Shown: positions 23,362-34,429 of the stretch, piece by piece
How positions within the stretch are numbered: the first letter of the stretch is position 1
Layout: the number at the start of each line of letters is the position of its first letter
Assembly: GCA_030340625.1 (NCBI GenBank)
Contig: JAOPHQ010000896.1
Location: 89,875-153,874, forward strand
DNA length: 64,000 nt
Source of the DNA: Merluccius polli
Lineage: Eukaryota > Chordata > Actinopteri > Gadiformes > Merlucciidae
Reading direction: 5' to 3'
Translations under genes and position numbers: made by a program
The notes under the pieces: generated by a model
The model's database searches: none
Seen by the model: only the letters and a program-made list of their open reading frames with translations
What the model was told of the DNA's origin: nothing

Positions 23362-24122
23362 TATATCGGCCAACAAAAGTGCAGTAAAAGCAGTAAAAGT
23401 GGGCATTAAACTGTATAACTGTTTTGAAAAAAAGTGGGAAAAAGGCCGACATATGCCTATACAATATGCAGCGGCGCTCGGAAAAGGCTTGCAACAAAAA
23501 GATGAGCCACACATTTAGAAACAATTGCATGATCTATCTAAAAGCAATACCTTAGTCAGAAAACATATATGAGGCTGAACTTTTTGCTAAAATGTCACAG
23601 TTAGGGAAATATTGAAAATGTTGGAGCGGCTGGCTTGACCATGCGAAACCGAGAGACGGCTGTCTTGACCGCAGTATGCGATCGGGTCATTAATCAACAA
23701 TCATATTTAACCGTATAACTGCACATAACTTTATTTAAAAGCAAGCAAATGGAAAACATGTGTGTTTGTATTCTGGTGTCCGGTGCGTGTGGATGTGCGG
23801 CTCCTCCGGCGGAGCGGTCAGAAAGATATTAGATATTCAACCGATATTCACGCTCCGAATTACCGCGATCAGACACGGCGAACTAAAGCCGCGATCACCG
23901 GGCACCGCTTCAAGACTCACAGTATGCAACACAACGTCCTTTTGATCGATAACAATATAAATTGATCGACACATATCTTAATGATCAATGATCGATCATC
24001 GATTAATTATGCCCATCCCTAGTAGCAACACTTCTTTCTACTTTTGAAATAAAAAAAATAAACATTTTGGTCATACCTGACCGAGGAGCATCTCAAAGTG
24101 CATAAAAACAAACTAGTGCACA

Positions 24123-24458
24123 TTAGTAGTAACGTTTGTTGTTTTCTGTAGCTCTCTCTTGGGCTGTGCATGAACGTACCATTGTAGTACAGCTCCGTAC
24201 GATGCACCAAACTGCGCGTTTGCACGGGTCCCTCTCCTGAGATCCGTCTGGAAAGTTTGCGCGGAAAGTCGGGTGTTTCTCAACGTGGTGCCTCTGCACG
24301 CTGTAATCTTTCAGAACCGCGACACACTCATTACAAATTAAACACATCGGTTTGGCATTTAAACTTGGCGGTAACATAAATAAATATTTATCCCTCAAGG
24401 CGGGGTTAAACCGACTGTTTTCATTTTCAATTGTACGTTTCTGCTTTGAGAAAGACAT
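24123..24458 (-). pseudogene. hAT transposase N-terminus (GTF2IRD2/ZBED-like)
   Basis: The frame begins MSFSKQKRTIENENSRFNPA and continues DKYLFMLPP, then CLICNECVAVLKDYSVQRHHVEKHP. This is a BED-like C2H2 finger with the spacing seen in GTF2IRD2-type hAT transposases. After about 24200 the frame degenerates into repeated short motifs. The catalytic core is absent. The ORF lies inside the 22181-25192 element and may be what is left of its own transposase. Confidence 0.8.
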
Positions 24459-24489
24459 GTAGTTTTCTACTACCGGCGACTACTACAGC

Positions 24490-24956
24490 CATAGATATAT
24501 ATATAGAACACTAGATGTGTTACAGCGGAGTCTAGAACGTCCTCACAGGTCGGCCATCTTACTCCAGGCAAGATGGTCGACCACAGGCATCTTACCACAG
24601 GCAAGATCTCAGTACAGGGTGGGGGATTTCAACATGCAGCCTTTCTTATAGCCTATTTGTAATAGGAAATATTGTAGTCTACCTATTTTAGAACATTATT
24701 CTATTTTTTATTTTTATTTTTATTTTTTTTAATTATGCAGTGTCATAACTACATCTTTGACGTTTATAACAAACCAAACCGTTTGAAAATCGGATGAAAT
24801 TTGAGCAAGTTATGGTTATCTAAAAGTACATGTACCACTACAACACATGTTATGGGTGACCGAGCTGCCTGGAGTAAAATGGCCGCCATGTGCGGACGTT
24901 CGACTCCGTTGGCCAGCAATGCGGACGAGGCGTCTAGTGTTCTATACATACCTATG
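24490..24956. mobile_element. short DNA element with ~24-bp terminal inverted repeats
   Basis: The left end reads CATAGATATATATATAGAAC and continues ACTAGA. The right end on the complement reads CATAGGTATGTATAGAACAC and continues TAGA. No clear target duplication was found and there is no reading frame of its own. Confidence 0.6.
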
Positions 24957-25554
24957 ACTAGAGCTACCACTTCTGTCAACAAAAACGCACAGACTTATGG
25001 GTTGAATGTTGCTAGGATACGTGGAGTGTTGCATTCATGGTCTGTACTACTGTAGGAATTTTTAAAGGCTCTCGAAATGCTTATTTTTTCTTTATATGCG
25101 GTTCTCACTCTGCCTTTCTGGTGGGACCACGGGACCTTACGAGAGCCGAGTTGACGGATTTCCGTCATAGCGACGGAAAACTTCAACCCCTGTAACTATC
25201 ATTCAAAGGTAACTAGTCACATAAATAGGAGAAATTACATAAAAATGGTACAATATGGTGAGTTTTGTTCTTAAACTCCATTGTGTTAGCAGTAGCTCAG
25301 TACCAATTCAATTCAATTCAATTCAATTTTATTTGTATAGCGCCAATTCATAACAGAAGTTATCTCAGGGCACTTTTCAAGTGGAGCAGGTCTAGACCAA
25401 ACTCCTAATAACATTTACAGAGACCCAACAGTACCACCATGAGCAAGCACTTGGCACGGGGGCAAGGAAAAACTGCCTGTTAAAAGGCAGAAACCTTGGA
25501 CAGACCCTTCGGCTCTAGGTGGGTGGTCATCTGCCTTGACCAGTTGGGGTGAGA

Positions 25555-25594
<40 letters not shown>

Positions 25595-25826
25595 CTACAT
25601 CAATACACTAATGAACATGATGATGAAGACAGCACCAATGATGGGGGACAGCGAGCAGCATCAACAGTAACTGTATATAACTGGTAACTGATATTAGCAA
25701 TGGCAGTCAAGCAGGACCATGGAGGCTCCGCCAGGATCCATGAGAACCTGCGAGACGAGAAAACACAAGAACTCCAGGGAAGAAGTGTTAGTAACATGCA
25801 TTAATGGGACATGAATGTGTGCACAC

Positions 25827-25857
<31 letters not shown>

Positions 25858-26235
25858 GAGACTCAGTGCACCAAGGGAAATCCCCCGATAGTCTAGGCCT
25901 ATAGCAGCATAACTAAGGGATGGTTCAGGACTCACCTGATCCAGCCCTAACTATAAGCTTTATCAAAGAGGAACGTCTTAAGCCTACTCTTAAATGTGGA
26001 GAGGGTGTCTGCCTCCCGAACCACAACTGGAAGCTGGTTCCACTGAAGAGGAGCTTGGTAACTGAAGGCTCTGGCTCCGGTTCTACTTTTAGAAACTATT
26101 GGAACCACCAGTAGCCCTGCATTCAGAGAACGCAGTGTTCTAGTGGGGTAGTAGGGTACTATGAGCTCTTTGAGATATGAAGGGGCCTGCCCATGAAGAG
26201 CTTTATAGGTGAGGAGGAGGATTTTAAATTCTATT

Positions 26236-29200
26236 CTAAATTTTACAGGGGAGCCAATGCAGAGAAGCTAGTACAGGAGAGATGTGATCTCTTTTCCTAG
26301 TTCCTGTCAGTACTCGTGCTGCAGCGTTTTGAATTAATTGGAGCATCTTAATGGATTTATTAGGACAACCTGATAATAAGGAGTTGCAGTAATCCAGCCT
26401 TGAGGTAACAAATGCATGGATTAGTTTTTCTGCGTCTGTCTTTGATAGGATGCGTCTGATTTTTGTAATATTACGTAAACGAAAAAAGGCAGTCCTAGAG
26501 GTCTGCTTTATGTGGGAATTAAATGACAGATCCTGATCAAAGATAACTCCAAGATTCCTGACAGTGGTGCTAGAGGCCAATGTAATGCCATCTAGAGTAG
26601 CTATATCTGTAGACATTAAGTCTCTAAGGTTTTTGGGGCCAAGTACAAGAATTTCGGTTTTCTCTGAGTTTAACATCAGAAAATTGCAGCTCATCCAGGA
26701 TTTTATGTCTTTAAGACATGTTTGTAATTTAGATAATTGATTAATTTCATCGGGTTTGATCGATAGATATAACTGCGTATCATCTGCATATCAATGAAAG
26801 TTAAAGTTAATCTTAATAAAGATTTCTAATAATATCGCCTAAAGGGAGCATATATAAAGTAAATAGTATTGGTCCAAGTACAGAACCTTGTGGAACTCCA
26901 TGACTAACTGTAGTATTTATTGAAGATTCATCATTCACATGTACAAACTGTGAACTAGTGATGGGTCGTTCGCGAACGAACCAGTTCGAACAAACGACTC
27001 TTTAAAGTGAACGAACTGACCTCGTTCGCCACTCTCGTTCGCGTCGTTCGCTCGTTTGTCTCGTTCGCTGAGTCTCTCTGACGCGCTGATTCGCGGCGCC
27101 GCTGATTCGCGAGTCGTTCGCTGACTGATTGACTCGAGGACTGAGACGTCACTCACGACTCGTCATCACGAGAGCCAGCCAATGTATGTTGTTTGTCTGT
27201 CTGTGAGTCTAGGACGCTTTCGAATGGTTGACACATTAACAATACCACTTTCACATTTGAATATTGCCTTTTACATTTACATATCAGTGAAATGGTAAAT
27301 ACATGCTGTCTTTGTATTTTCTGTGTCATGCCAGATTAATAAAATATTTGAATGTCTCGTCAATCTGTCTCGTTCTTTCATGCTTCCTTCTCACGCACGC
27401 AACCCGGCCGGGACCCCCACCTTGGTGGATCTTGGTCTTGAGTGGGGGTGGCCAATGGCCATCTTCACAATAGTGAATAAAATATGCCCAGAATAAACAC
27501 AACTGTACATCATTAACTTTAAAACTCATCATTGCTAAATCAAGTCTATTATCTTGCTGATATACATCCAATAATCTACTACGCCCCCCCCCCCCACACA
27601 CACACACACACACATCCCGCTGCGTTTGGTTTGTCTAACTTTACCTTGAATTGGGGGGAACGGGGCATTTTGATCCTGACATGTCATTATGCATACATTA
27701 AATAAATCTGTTGAACTCAAATTAAATACATATGTTAACATATTCAACCAGACACAATGTTGTATTTGCTATTAACACATTTATTAACACCATCATTTGC
27801 ACCATTGCACGATTGTGAATCGTGATTTCGTGATTAGTTAGTAAATGAGAAGAACGAGGGAGTCCGAGACCGACTCAGCTGCATTGATTCGTGAACGAGG
27901 AGGAGCCGAGTCTGACCGACTCGGCTGGCATTCGCCGTTCGCCGAGTCGTTCGCGATTCGCGAACGAGGGAGGAGCTAAGTGAACGACTGAACGAGTCAG
28001 TGAATGATTCAGCGCTACCGGAAACACGAACGAACGAACGAACGAACGACTCTCTGTGGCGAACTGAACGACGCAAACCGATTCGCGCAAACAAACGAGA
28101 AAATCCACAACTGCTGTGAACGATCTGATAGATATGACATAAACCAGCTTAGTGCGGTTCCTTTGATGCCAATTTCATGCTCGAGTCTCTGTAAAAGAAT
28201 ACTATGATCAATGGTGTCAAAGGCAGCACTAAGATCTAATAATACAAGTACAGAGACAAGTCCATTGTCAGAAGCAATCAAAAGGTCATTATTAACTTTA
28301 ACCAGAGCTGTCTCTGTGCTATGATGAACTCTAAATCCTGACTGGAAATCCTCGAATAAACTATTATTGTGTAGAAAGTCACACAATTGTTTGGCGACTA
28401 CTTTCTCCAGAATTTTAGACAGAAAGGGGAGATTAGAAATCGGTCTATAGTTGGCTAAAACCCCTGGGTCAAGAGTGGGCTTTTTAAGAAGGGGTTTAAT
28501 TACAGCTACTTAAAAGGACTGTGGTACATATCCTGATAATAAAGAAAGATTAATCATTTCCAGTAAGTGCCAATTAAGGGTACAATTTCTTTAAGCAGCC
28601 TAGTTGGGATGGGGTCTAACAGACAGGTTGATGACTTCGATGAAGAAATTATAGAAGTTAACTGATGAAGACTGACAGCAGAGAAACACTCCAAATACAC
28701 ATCTAAGTTTGCACCAGTCAAAGTGTCTGATGTTGGAGAGCCAGCGATACCTATTGAGGGCATTTGGTGACTAATTTTCTCTCTAATAGTAATAATTTTA
28801 TTATAAAAGAAGTTCATGAAGTCATTGCTACTTAAGTTGATGGGGATACATGGCTCAATAGAGCTGTGACTCTCTGTCAGCCTGGCTACAGTGCTGAAGA
28901 GGAACCTGGGGTTGTTTTTATTTTCTTCTATTAGTGCCGAGTAAAAGGCTCCTCTGGCATTACGGAGGGCCTTTCTATAATTTTTAAGATTATTTTGCCA
29001 TATTAAGCGATTTTCTAATAAATTGGAAGCGCGCCATTTCCTTTCTGATTTCCTTGTTTCTTGTTTTAATTGACGAGTTTGTTGGTTGTACCACGGTGCT
29101 AGTTTCCTATGTTTTATTATTTTCTGTTTTCTAGGAGCGATAGAATCTAATGTTGATTGTAGAGAGCCTACAGCACTATTAACAAGATTATCAATTTGGG

Positions 29201-29246
29201 AGTGACTAAAGTTAATATAGGACTCCGTTATATTCAGATATGGCAT
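26236..29246 (-). pseudogene. LINE linker and reverse transcriptase, split by a hAT
   Basis: From right to left: the linker (28554-29246, with SERKWRASNLLENRL and CLLDPIPTRLLKE), RT palm motifs (28015-28386: FEDFQSGFRVHHSTETALVKV, LLDLSAAFDTIDHSILLQRL), a hAT insertion at 26956-28113, then the continuation from about 26947 (GVPQGSVLGP-like and CYADDTQLY-like codons, partly degraded) and the thumb/C-terminus (26236-26694: TAFFRLRNITKI, DAEKLIHAFVTSRLDYCNSL, AAARVLTGTRKRDHI, ending SLHWLP). Stops lie at about 28510 and between 26700 and 26940. Confidence 0.88.
26956..28113. mobile_element. hAT element (1158 bp) inside LINE reverse transcriptase
   Basis: The perfect 8-bp duplication CTGTGAAC lies at 26948-26955 and 28114-28121. 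The left end is TAGTGATGGGTCGTTCGCG. Many subterminal CGAACGA/TCGTTCG motifs occupy both ends (26966-27170 and 27850-28080). The right terminus is degenerate. The interior holds (CA)n and C-runs. No transposase is present, and the Arg/Ser-rich frames are by-products of the repeated motif. Confidence 0.88.
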
Positions 29247-29916
29247 TGAATTAACACTGATGCAATCTCCTCCTTAAATTTAGCTACAGCACTGTCAGAT
29301 AGACATCTGCTGTAGGAAGTTTTGCTTAATGGCTTATAGTCAAATAATAGAAATTCAAAAGTTATTAAATAATGATCAGATAGGAGAGGATTATGTGGAA
29401 AAACTATTACATGTTCAATATCCATGCCATATGATAGAACAAGGTCAAGAGTGTGATTAAAACAATGGGTTGGTTTATTCACACTCTGACAGAAGCCAAT
29501 TGAGTCTATTAATGAGGTAAATGCGTTACTAAGGCTGTCATTTGTAACATCCACATGGACATTAAAATCACCTACAATAATTACTTTATCTGATTTAAGA
29601 ACTAAAACTTTATAGAAACTCTGAGAATTCAGATATAAAATCAGAGTACGGTCCAGGGGCGCGGTACACTATAACAATAGGACTGGCTGCAGTGTTTTCC
29701 AGTTTGGGTGAGAAAGACTAAGAATAATGCTTTCAAATGAATTATAATTAGTTTTGGTTTAGGGTCCATTAAAACCCCCGAATCATATATAGCTGCTACT
29801 CCACCTCCTCGGCCTGCGCCTCGGGGAATGTGAGTATTAATATGACTGGGGGGGGTGGATTCATTTAGGCTAACATAATCCTCATGGGACAACCAGGTCT
29901 CAGTAAGACAAAGCAA
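29234..29916 (-). pseudogene. LINE AP-type endonuclease, frameshifted
   Basis: The frame at 29641-29916 holds LCLTETWLSHEDYVSLNEST and RGGGVAAIYDSG. The frame at 29234-29554 holds HVDVTNDSLSNAF, DLVLSYGMDIE and the catalytic SDHYLITFEF. A gap of roughly 90 bases between them is shifted and contains stops. The domain nicks target DNA during insertion. It sits directly upstream of the RT in the same element. Confidence 0.85.
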
Positions 29917-29999
29917 ATCAATATCATAATCTGATATTAATTCATTACCAATAAAAACAGCTTTGGGATGACAGAGACCTGATATTTAACGTCCACATT

Positions 30000-31618
30000 T
30001 AATTATTTTATTTTGTGCTACTGAGGAGTTGGTTTATAATTTTTATTAGGTTTTCATGGTTAACTTCTCTTGTTTTTATTTCTTTACATAATGTAGGCGG
30101 TCGGGGGACAGACACAGTCTCTATGGGGTGGTGGGTGGGGGACAGTACTAGAGGAAGCGCAGAGAAGTGTGTTAAACAGCAACTCTGCTTCCTGGTCCCA
30201 ACTCTGGACCTGTCAGGTTTTAGAAATAAACTGCATCATATTCCTGGATAAGAGAGCCGCTCCTCCAACGTGGGATGGATGCCGTCTCTCCCAATCAAAC
30301 CAGGTTTTCCCCCAAAAAGGCTGCCAATTTATCAATGAAGCCCACATGGTTTGCTGGACACCACCTGGACAGCCACGGTGGAAGAGGACGCCATGCGGCT
30401 ATACATGACGTCACTGGTCACATTGGGCACGGGGTCCAGAGAAAACTACGGTGTCCGACATTGTTTTGGCGTTTCTACACACCGATTCCACATTAATTTT
30501 AGTGACCTCCGATTGGCGTAATGCGGAGTCATTACCCGCCGAGGTGTAATAACAATTCTTATGATATTTAACGTTTGTCTTCGCCAGCAGTTTAAATAGG
30601 ATTCAACGGCGCCCGCTCTGGCCCCAGGGATACATTGGACTATGGCCGCTGGCTTCGCTAACTTCACGTTTCTGACTATAGAAGAGCCAATAACCAGAGT
30701 CTGCTCCTCAGCGGGTGCGTCGCTGAGTGGGGAAAACGTATTAGAAACGTGAATGGGCTGGTGGTGAGCCGTGGGTCCAGTGGGCAGTGGGCTGGTGGTG
30801 AGTGGGTCCAGTGGGTCCAGTTGGTGGTGAGCCGTGGGTCCAGTGGGTCCAGTGGGCTGGTGGTGAGCCGTGGGCTTCAGTGGGTCCAGTGGGCTGGTGG
30901 TGAGCCGTGGGTCCAGTGGGTCCAGTGGGCTGGTGGTGAGCCGTGGGTCCAGTGGGTCCAGTGGGCTGGTGGTGAGGTGGGTCCAGTGGGTCCAGTGGGC
31001 GGTGGTGAGCCGTGGGCTTCAGTGGGTCCAGTGGGCTGGTGGTGAGCCGTGGGTCCAGTGGGTTCAGTGGGCTGGTGGTGAGCCGTGGGTCCAGTGGGTC
31101 CAGTGGGCTGGTGGTGAGCCGTGGGTCCAGTGGGTTCAGTGGGCTGGTGGTGAGCCGTGGGTCCAGTGGGTCCAGTGGGTCCAGTGGGTCCAGTGGGTCC
31201 AGGGGCTGGTGGTGAGCAGTGGGTCCAGTGGGTCCAGTGGGTCCAGTGGGCTGGTGGTGAGCAGTGGGAGTGGGTCCAGTGGGTCCAGTGGGTCCAGTGG
31301 GTCCAGTGGGCTGGTGGTGAGCCGTGGGTCCAGTAGTTTGCCGCTACGCTTCCCCCGGACAGTCACCCACTCTCCGTGGCTTCCCGGCTGCTCGGGGTCT
31401 ACCGGGGGACGGCTAACTAGAGCTACCGCCGGCCGGCCCGCACAGACTACCGGAGACGGTGTGGTGTGGTACCGGGCCTCTAAGTCACTAATCCTCATCC
31501 AGCGCACTAAATAAACTACATTTAATACAGGTACCATTATCACTAAAAGAGGTGGAGGAGTAACTAAACATTGGCACACTGAGCAGGACAGAGGAGCAGA
31601 GGAAGAGGGAGAAGACAT
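30000..31618 (-). pseudogene. LINE ORF1 with SGNH/esterase domain and an expanded minisatellite
   Basis: The start at 31618 (MSSPSSSAPLSCSVC) begins an N-terminal region ending WVTVRGKRSGKLLDPRLTTSP. An in-frame minisatellite follows (30765-31335, minus-strand translation LDPLDP repeats and LTTSP). The protein then resumes with IHVSNTFSPLSDAPAEEQ and the esterase block I (LVIGSSIVRNV). The esterase continues to a KPGLIGRDGIHPTL block near 30300, which carries the Asp/His of block V. Stops and shifts occur after 30600. Esterase-type ORF1 proteins are known in CR1/L2 LINEs. Confidence 0.82.
30749..31335 (-). repeat. minisatellite inside LINE ORF1 (GTGGGTCCA core)
   Basis: A 9-base core GTGGGTCCA is repeated two to five times between copies of GGGCTGGTGGTGAGCC, giving larger units of about 27-36 bp. 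Because nine is a multiple of three, all variants keep the frame, which explains the long artificial frames on both strands here. Confidence 0.92.
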
Positions 31619-31880
31619 CGCTAACTGCTAATGCTTAATGTAACTAGCGTGTGAAGACTTAAAATAGCGACTTGTCGCTATTTTAAGTTTAAATGTTTAA
31701 GCGGGTAAATAACCGCTGTAACGAGTAAAACAAATGTATATTTAGCGTTCCCCGACAGCTACAACACCAAACAGTGTACACAGAGCAAGAGGTAGACCGG
31801 AAATGAGTCGATGCTTACCGCCACAGCGACACCACAAGCTGTAAATTATTTGCAAATTGGCCACTGGGGGTAAACAACTA

Positions 31881-32159
31881 TCAAACCCACACACACACAC
31901 ACGGAAGTATGTGTGCAGAAACTTCCTGGACTACAACATGCAGTGCAGGTTTCTAACAGTAGGGGAGCTGTTGCTTCACCTGCTTTAACTTCATTCATAT
32001 CAAAGACACTCTTGTTGGCATGGTCCAGACAACATTTGTGCTGGCCAAAGCAATTTGGGGCAATTTAACAAATAAAACACAAAAACAAAACAAAAAACAA
32101 AAAAAAAAACAGAATTAAATCACTTTTTGTATGATTTTTTCACAATTTGTATGTCCCAA
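31881..32159. other. unclassified AT-rich flank
   Basis: It contains an A-rich run near 32080-32110 and a CA tract near 31890. No gene was seen. Confidence 0.35.
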
Positions 32160-32900
32160 CAAATCCTTAAACGTTGTAATGACACAGTGCTTTCTTTATT
32201 CATGTTTTATTCTAACCCCTCTAAGTCTGTTATCCCCATGGACATACTGAGCTGGTTGTCCCTTTACCACTTTGCACTGTAAGGCGACTTGTGTGTCTCG
32301 AAAGGCAACCTTTAAACAAATGTATTATCATTATTATTATCATCATTATTAGACACCACACGAGACGTTCGAGATGTCCCTTTGGAGAGGAGCCCCCTGG
32401 CCACGGGAGGTCCCCTCCTTCGCTTAGGATTCTCCTACAAATGTAGATAAAGGAAAAGAATAAACAAAACAGAGATGCAATGTCTATTCAAGCAAATTTG
32501 CTCCACATCAATGACAGAACATCTTTGATCGCTGTAATAACATCTGTCAACATAGGGTTATTTAGAATTTAAAAAGTCATGAATTATAAAATTCATGATC
32601 AAATAATGACCACCAATAAACAGAATTAGTGTTACTAGGCCTCATTCTGCCTTCTCCCCCCCTTGTAGCTCCAAGAGTGCAATAGGGGGCGTGGCCACGC
32701 ATCTGTGTAACCTGTAGCTCCTCCTAAAATCCTGCATGCGCAGTTCACTTGTTAAAGTGACTTCCAGAGAGAGCGGACGCGGCCAACGCCCTTATGGATT
32801 CAGAGGGGAAACCTAGTGGTCCCTGGATAGAGAATCAGTTTGCATCACCTCTGTGAGTCTTTCTATAGGCTTCCGTCAGCATGTTTTTAATCTAGAATAT
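32160..32900 (-). repeat. dispersed repeat, copy 1 (about 0.75 kb)
   Basis: It matches 47880-48640 as reverse complement. Shared blocks include GGCGACTTGTGTGTCTCGAA, an (ATTATT)n tract, GAGACGTTCGAGATGTCCC, the GGGAGGTCCCCTCC region and ACCAATAAACAGAATTAGTG. One end resembles a LINE 3' tail (AAATGTATTATCATTATTAT). No protein was recognised. The two copies sit beside the two retroviral blocks at 33-38 kb and 39.5-52.5 kb. Confidence 0.75.
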
Positions 32901-32964
32901 TTCACAACTTTAAGAAATAATAAAACTGCTTTTTACGATATTACATAATGAGTCGTCACTCTTG

Positions 32965-33270
32965 TGAGTAAGGTGAGGGAGGGATGAGTAGGGAGGGTGG
33001 AGGGAGGGAGGAGAGTGGGAGGTAGGAGGAGGGAGGAGGGTAGGGAGGAGAGCTGGGGGGTAGGAGGGAGGGGAGAGGGAGGGAGGAGAGCGGGAGGGTA
33101 GGAGGGAGGGAGGGAGAGGGTAGTAGGGGGAGAGGGGGAGGGGAGGAGGGAGGAGGCTGGGGGGTAGGAGGGAGGGTAGGAGGGAGGGGGGAGGGAGGAA
33201 AGGGGAGAGGGAGGGGTGCGGACGAGGGAGGTAGGGGAGGAGGGTGGGGGCCATGGGTGACGTCGCCGAG
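32965..33270 (+). repeat. polypurine GGGAGGA array
   Basis: About 300 bases are almost purely G and A on the plus strand, built of GGGAGG/TAGGAGGGAGG motifs. It lies within the gag-like reading direction of retrovirus 3, where the minus strand would read only Pro, Ser and Leu. Confidence 0.9.
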
Positions 33271-33797
33271 GGGGGGGGGTAGAGGTGAGGGTGAGGGCCA
33301 TGGGTGACGTCGCCGAGGGGGCCTTAGTCGGGATTGGTCCAGAGTCAGCGGAAGTGGTCAGGGTAGAGGTCGGAGTGGTCAGGGGGTTTGGGTCAGGGTC
33401 GGGGCCCGTTATTACAGGCTGAGCTGGAGCAGGGGGCGGGGGCAAGGTGCTTCAATACGCGGCGACGAGGATCCGGGAACGCGCCTGCGTTTGCCGGGCG
33501 CGCTCTGGTGACCGCGCGCCGCGGTCTAACCCTTGTTGTAAGAACGGCAGGCTGCCCTAGCTGTCTCTCTAGTTATCCTAGCCTCCAGGCTGCGGAGGTG
33601 GGCTTCGGTTAGGCCGGTTTTGGGCACCCACCCGCTCTTTCCCACTTCTGTCTGTACTTCACATGTCTTTCTAACCACTTTTTCTTTCCCTCTGGCCCAG
33701 CACCCGCTTTGGTGCTCGCGGCCAGGAATACGTCAACTCTCCACATCTGGGCATCTCTGTCCAGCATACCGATCTTCCGATCGCCCATCTTAGCCAC
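33271..33797 (-). pseudogene. gag: retrovirus 3 gag-like remnant
   Basis: A minus-strand frame from 33797 (MAKMGDRKIGMLDRDAQMW) is basic and rich in Lys and Trp (GKKKWLERHVKYRQKW), like a matrix-type N-terminus. After a stop at 33609, another frame (to about 33280) is Pro/Thr-rich (PPPAPAQPVITGPDPDPNP), like the linker segment of gammaretroviral Gag. Two near-identical copies of a GCCATGGGTGACGTCGCC block lie at 33250 and 33298. The assignment rests on position 3' of the primer site and on composition. No major-homology region or zinc knuckle is visible. Confidence 0.4.
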
Positions 33798-34160
33798 TGT
33801 CTTTATCCTTACTTCTATTCCTACAGTTGTTTAACCGTTTTATTCTATGACTCAGCGGCCGTCTATTCTCAACCACAGCACAGCAGTTATCACCAACACA
33901 GCGATCAGACAATATATTCTCCACTCCGCAAATACATATATCTATCACTAACACAGCAATTGCTATCAACACACGCACTCAAGTATTTGCGCACTCACAG
34001 ACCTGCGCACACACACACACACACAAACAGACCGCGCACACACCACACACACACACAAACATACCGCACACACACACACAAATAGACCGGCGCACACACA
34101 CACACAAAACAGACCGGCGCACACACACACACACACACACACACAAATGCAGGTATACAG
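33798..34160. other. leader sequence with (CA)n microsatellites
   Basis: Four blocks of CACACA between 34005 and 34146 are separated by ACAGACCGGCGC-like spacers. No gene was seen. Confidence 0.7.
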
Positions 34161-34429
34161 GGTTTATGCACGTGGTACCACCTATGATTAGAGCAACCTC
34201 GGTAGCGGGGGTAGCTACCGATGTCCTCGATGGACCGGCGGTCCCCTTAGGGCGGCTGACCGTCGGATCTTTTCCCGCCTATCGTACGAATATGTACGCT
34301 ATCGAGGTATGCAAGCCCAGTCCTTCCGGGCTTTTGGTCAGGGTCTCCAACACACTACCTAAACATCTAGCCTCAAAGCCTCTAGCTAAGGATTTAAGCC
34401 TCTTAGACGGTGCCCCTCGGGCACCCAGG

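Larger units (their letters stand above)
22181..25192. mobile_element. DNA transposon with CAGGGGTT ends and 6-bp target duplications
   Basis: The ends are CAGGGGTTAAAG and the complement of CAGGGGTTGAAG, flanked by TAACTA at 22175-22180 and 25193-25198. A transposase remnant lies at 24123-24458 on the minus strand. Nested in it are a palindromic element (about 22265-23330), a hAT (22548-23255) and an element at 24490-24956. The 6-bp duplication matches that of the 7955-13513 element. Confidence 0.8.
25305..31880 (-). mobile_element. near full-length CR1/L2-type LINE
   Basis: Reading right to left: a 5' UTR (31880-31620), ORF1 with an SGNH-esterase domain (31618-30000), an endonuclease (29916-29234), a linker and reverse transcriptase (29246-26236, interrupted by a hAT), and a 3' UTR ending in an ATTTTATTTGTATAGCGCC-type terminus with (ATTCA)n repeats at 25309-25327. 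GA microsatellites at 25556-25595 and 25827-25862 lie in the 3' region. Several stops and frameshifts make it inactive. This is the most complete LINE in the window. Confidence 0.88.

Noticed and set aside
26935..27156. Arg/Ser-rich frames resembling a splicing factor
   Set aside because: They arise from repeated CGAACGA/TCGTTCG subterminal motifs of a hAT, in several frames at once.
30870..31514. 214-codon plus-strand Ser/Gly/Val-rich frame
   Set aside because: It is the antisense of a 9-base minisatellite, so all frames stay open. The real protein direction is minus (LINE ORF1).
32910..33445. Pro-rich frames of 114 and 170 codons
   Set aside because: Most of their length is the GGGAGGA array read on the other strand. 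Only the part right of 33271 is kept, as a weak gag remnant.
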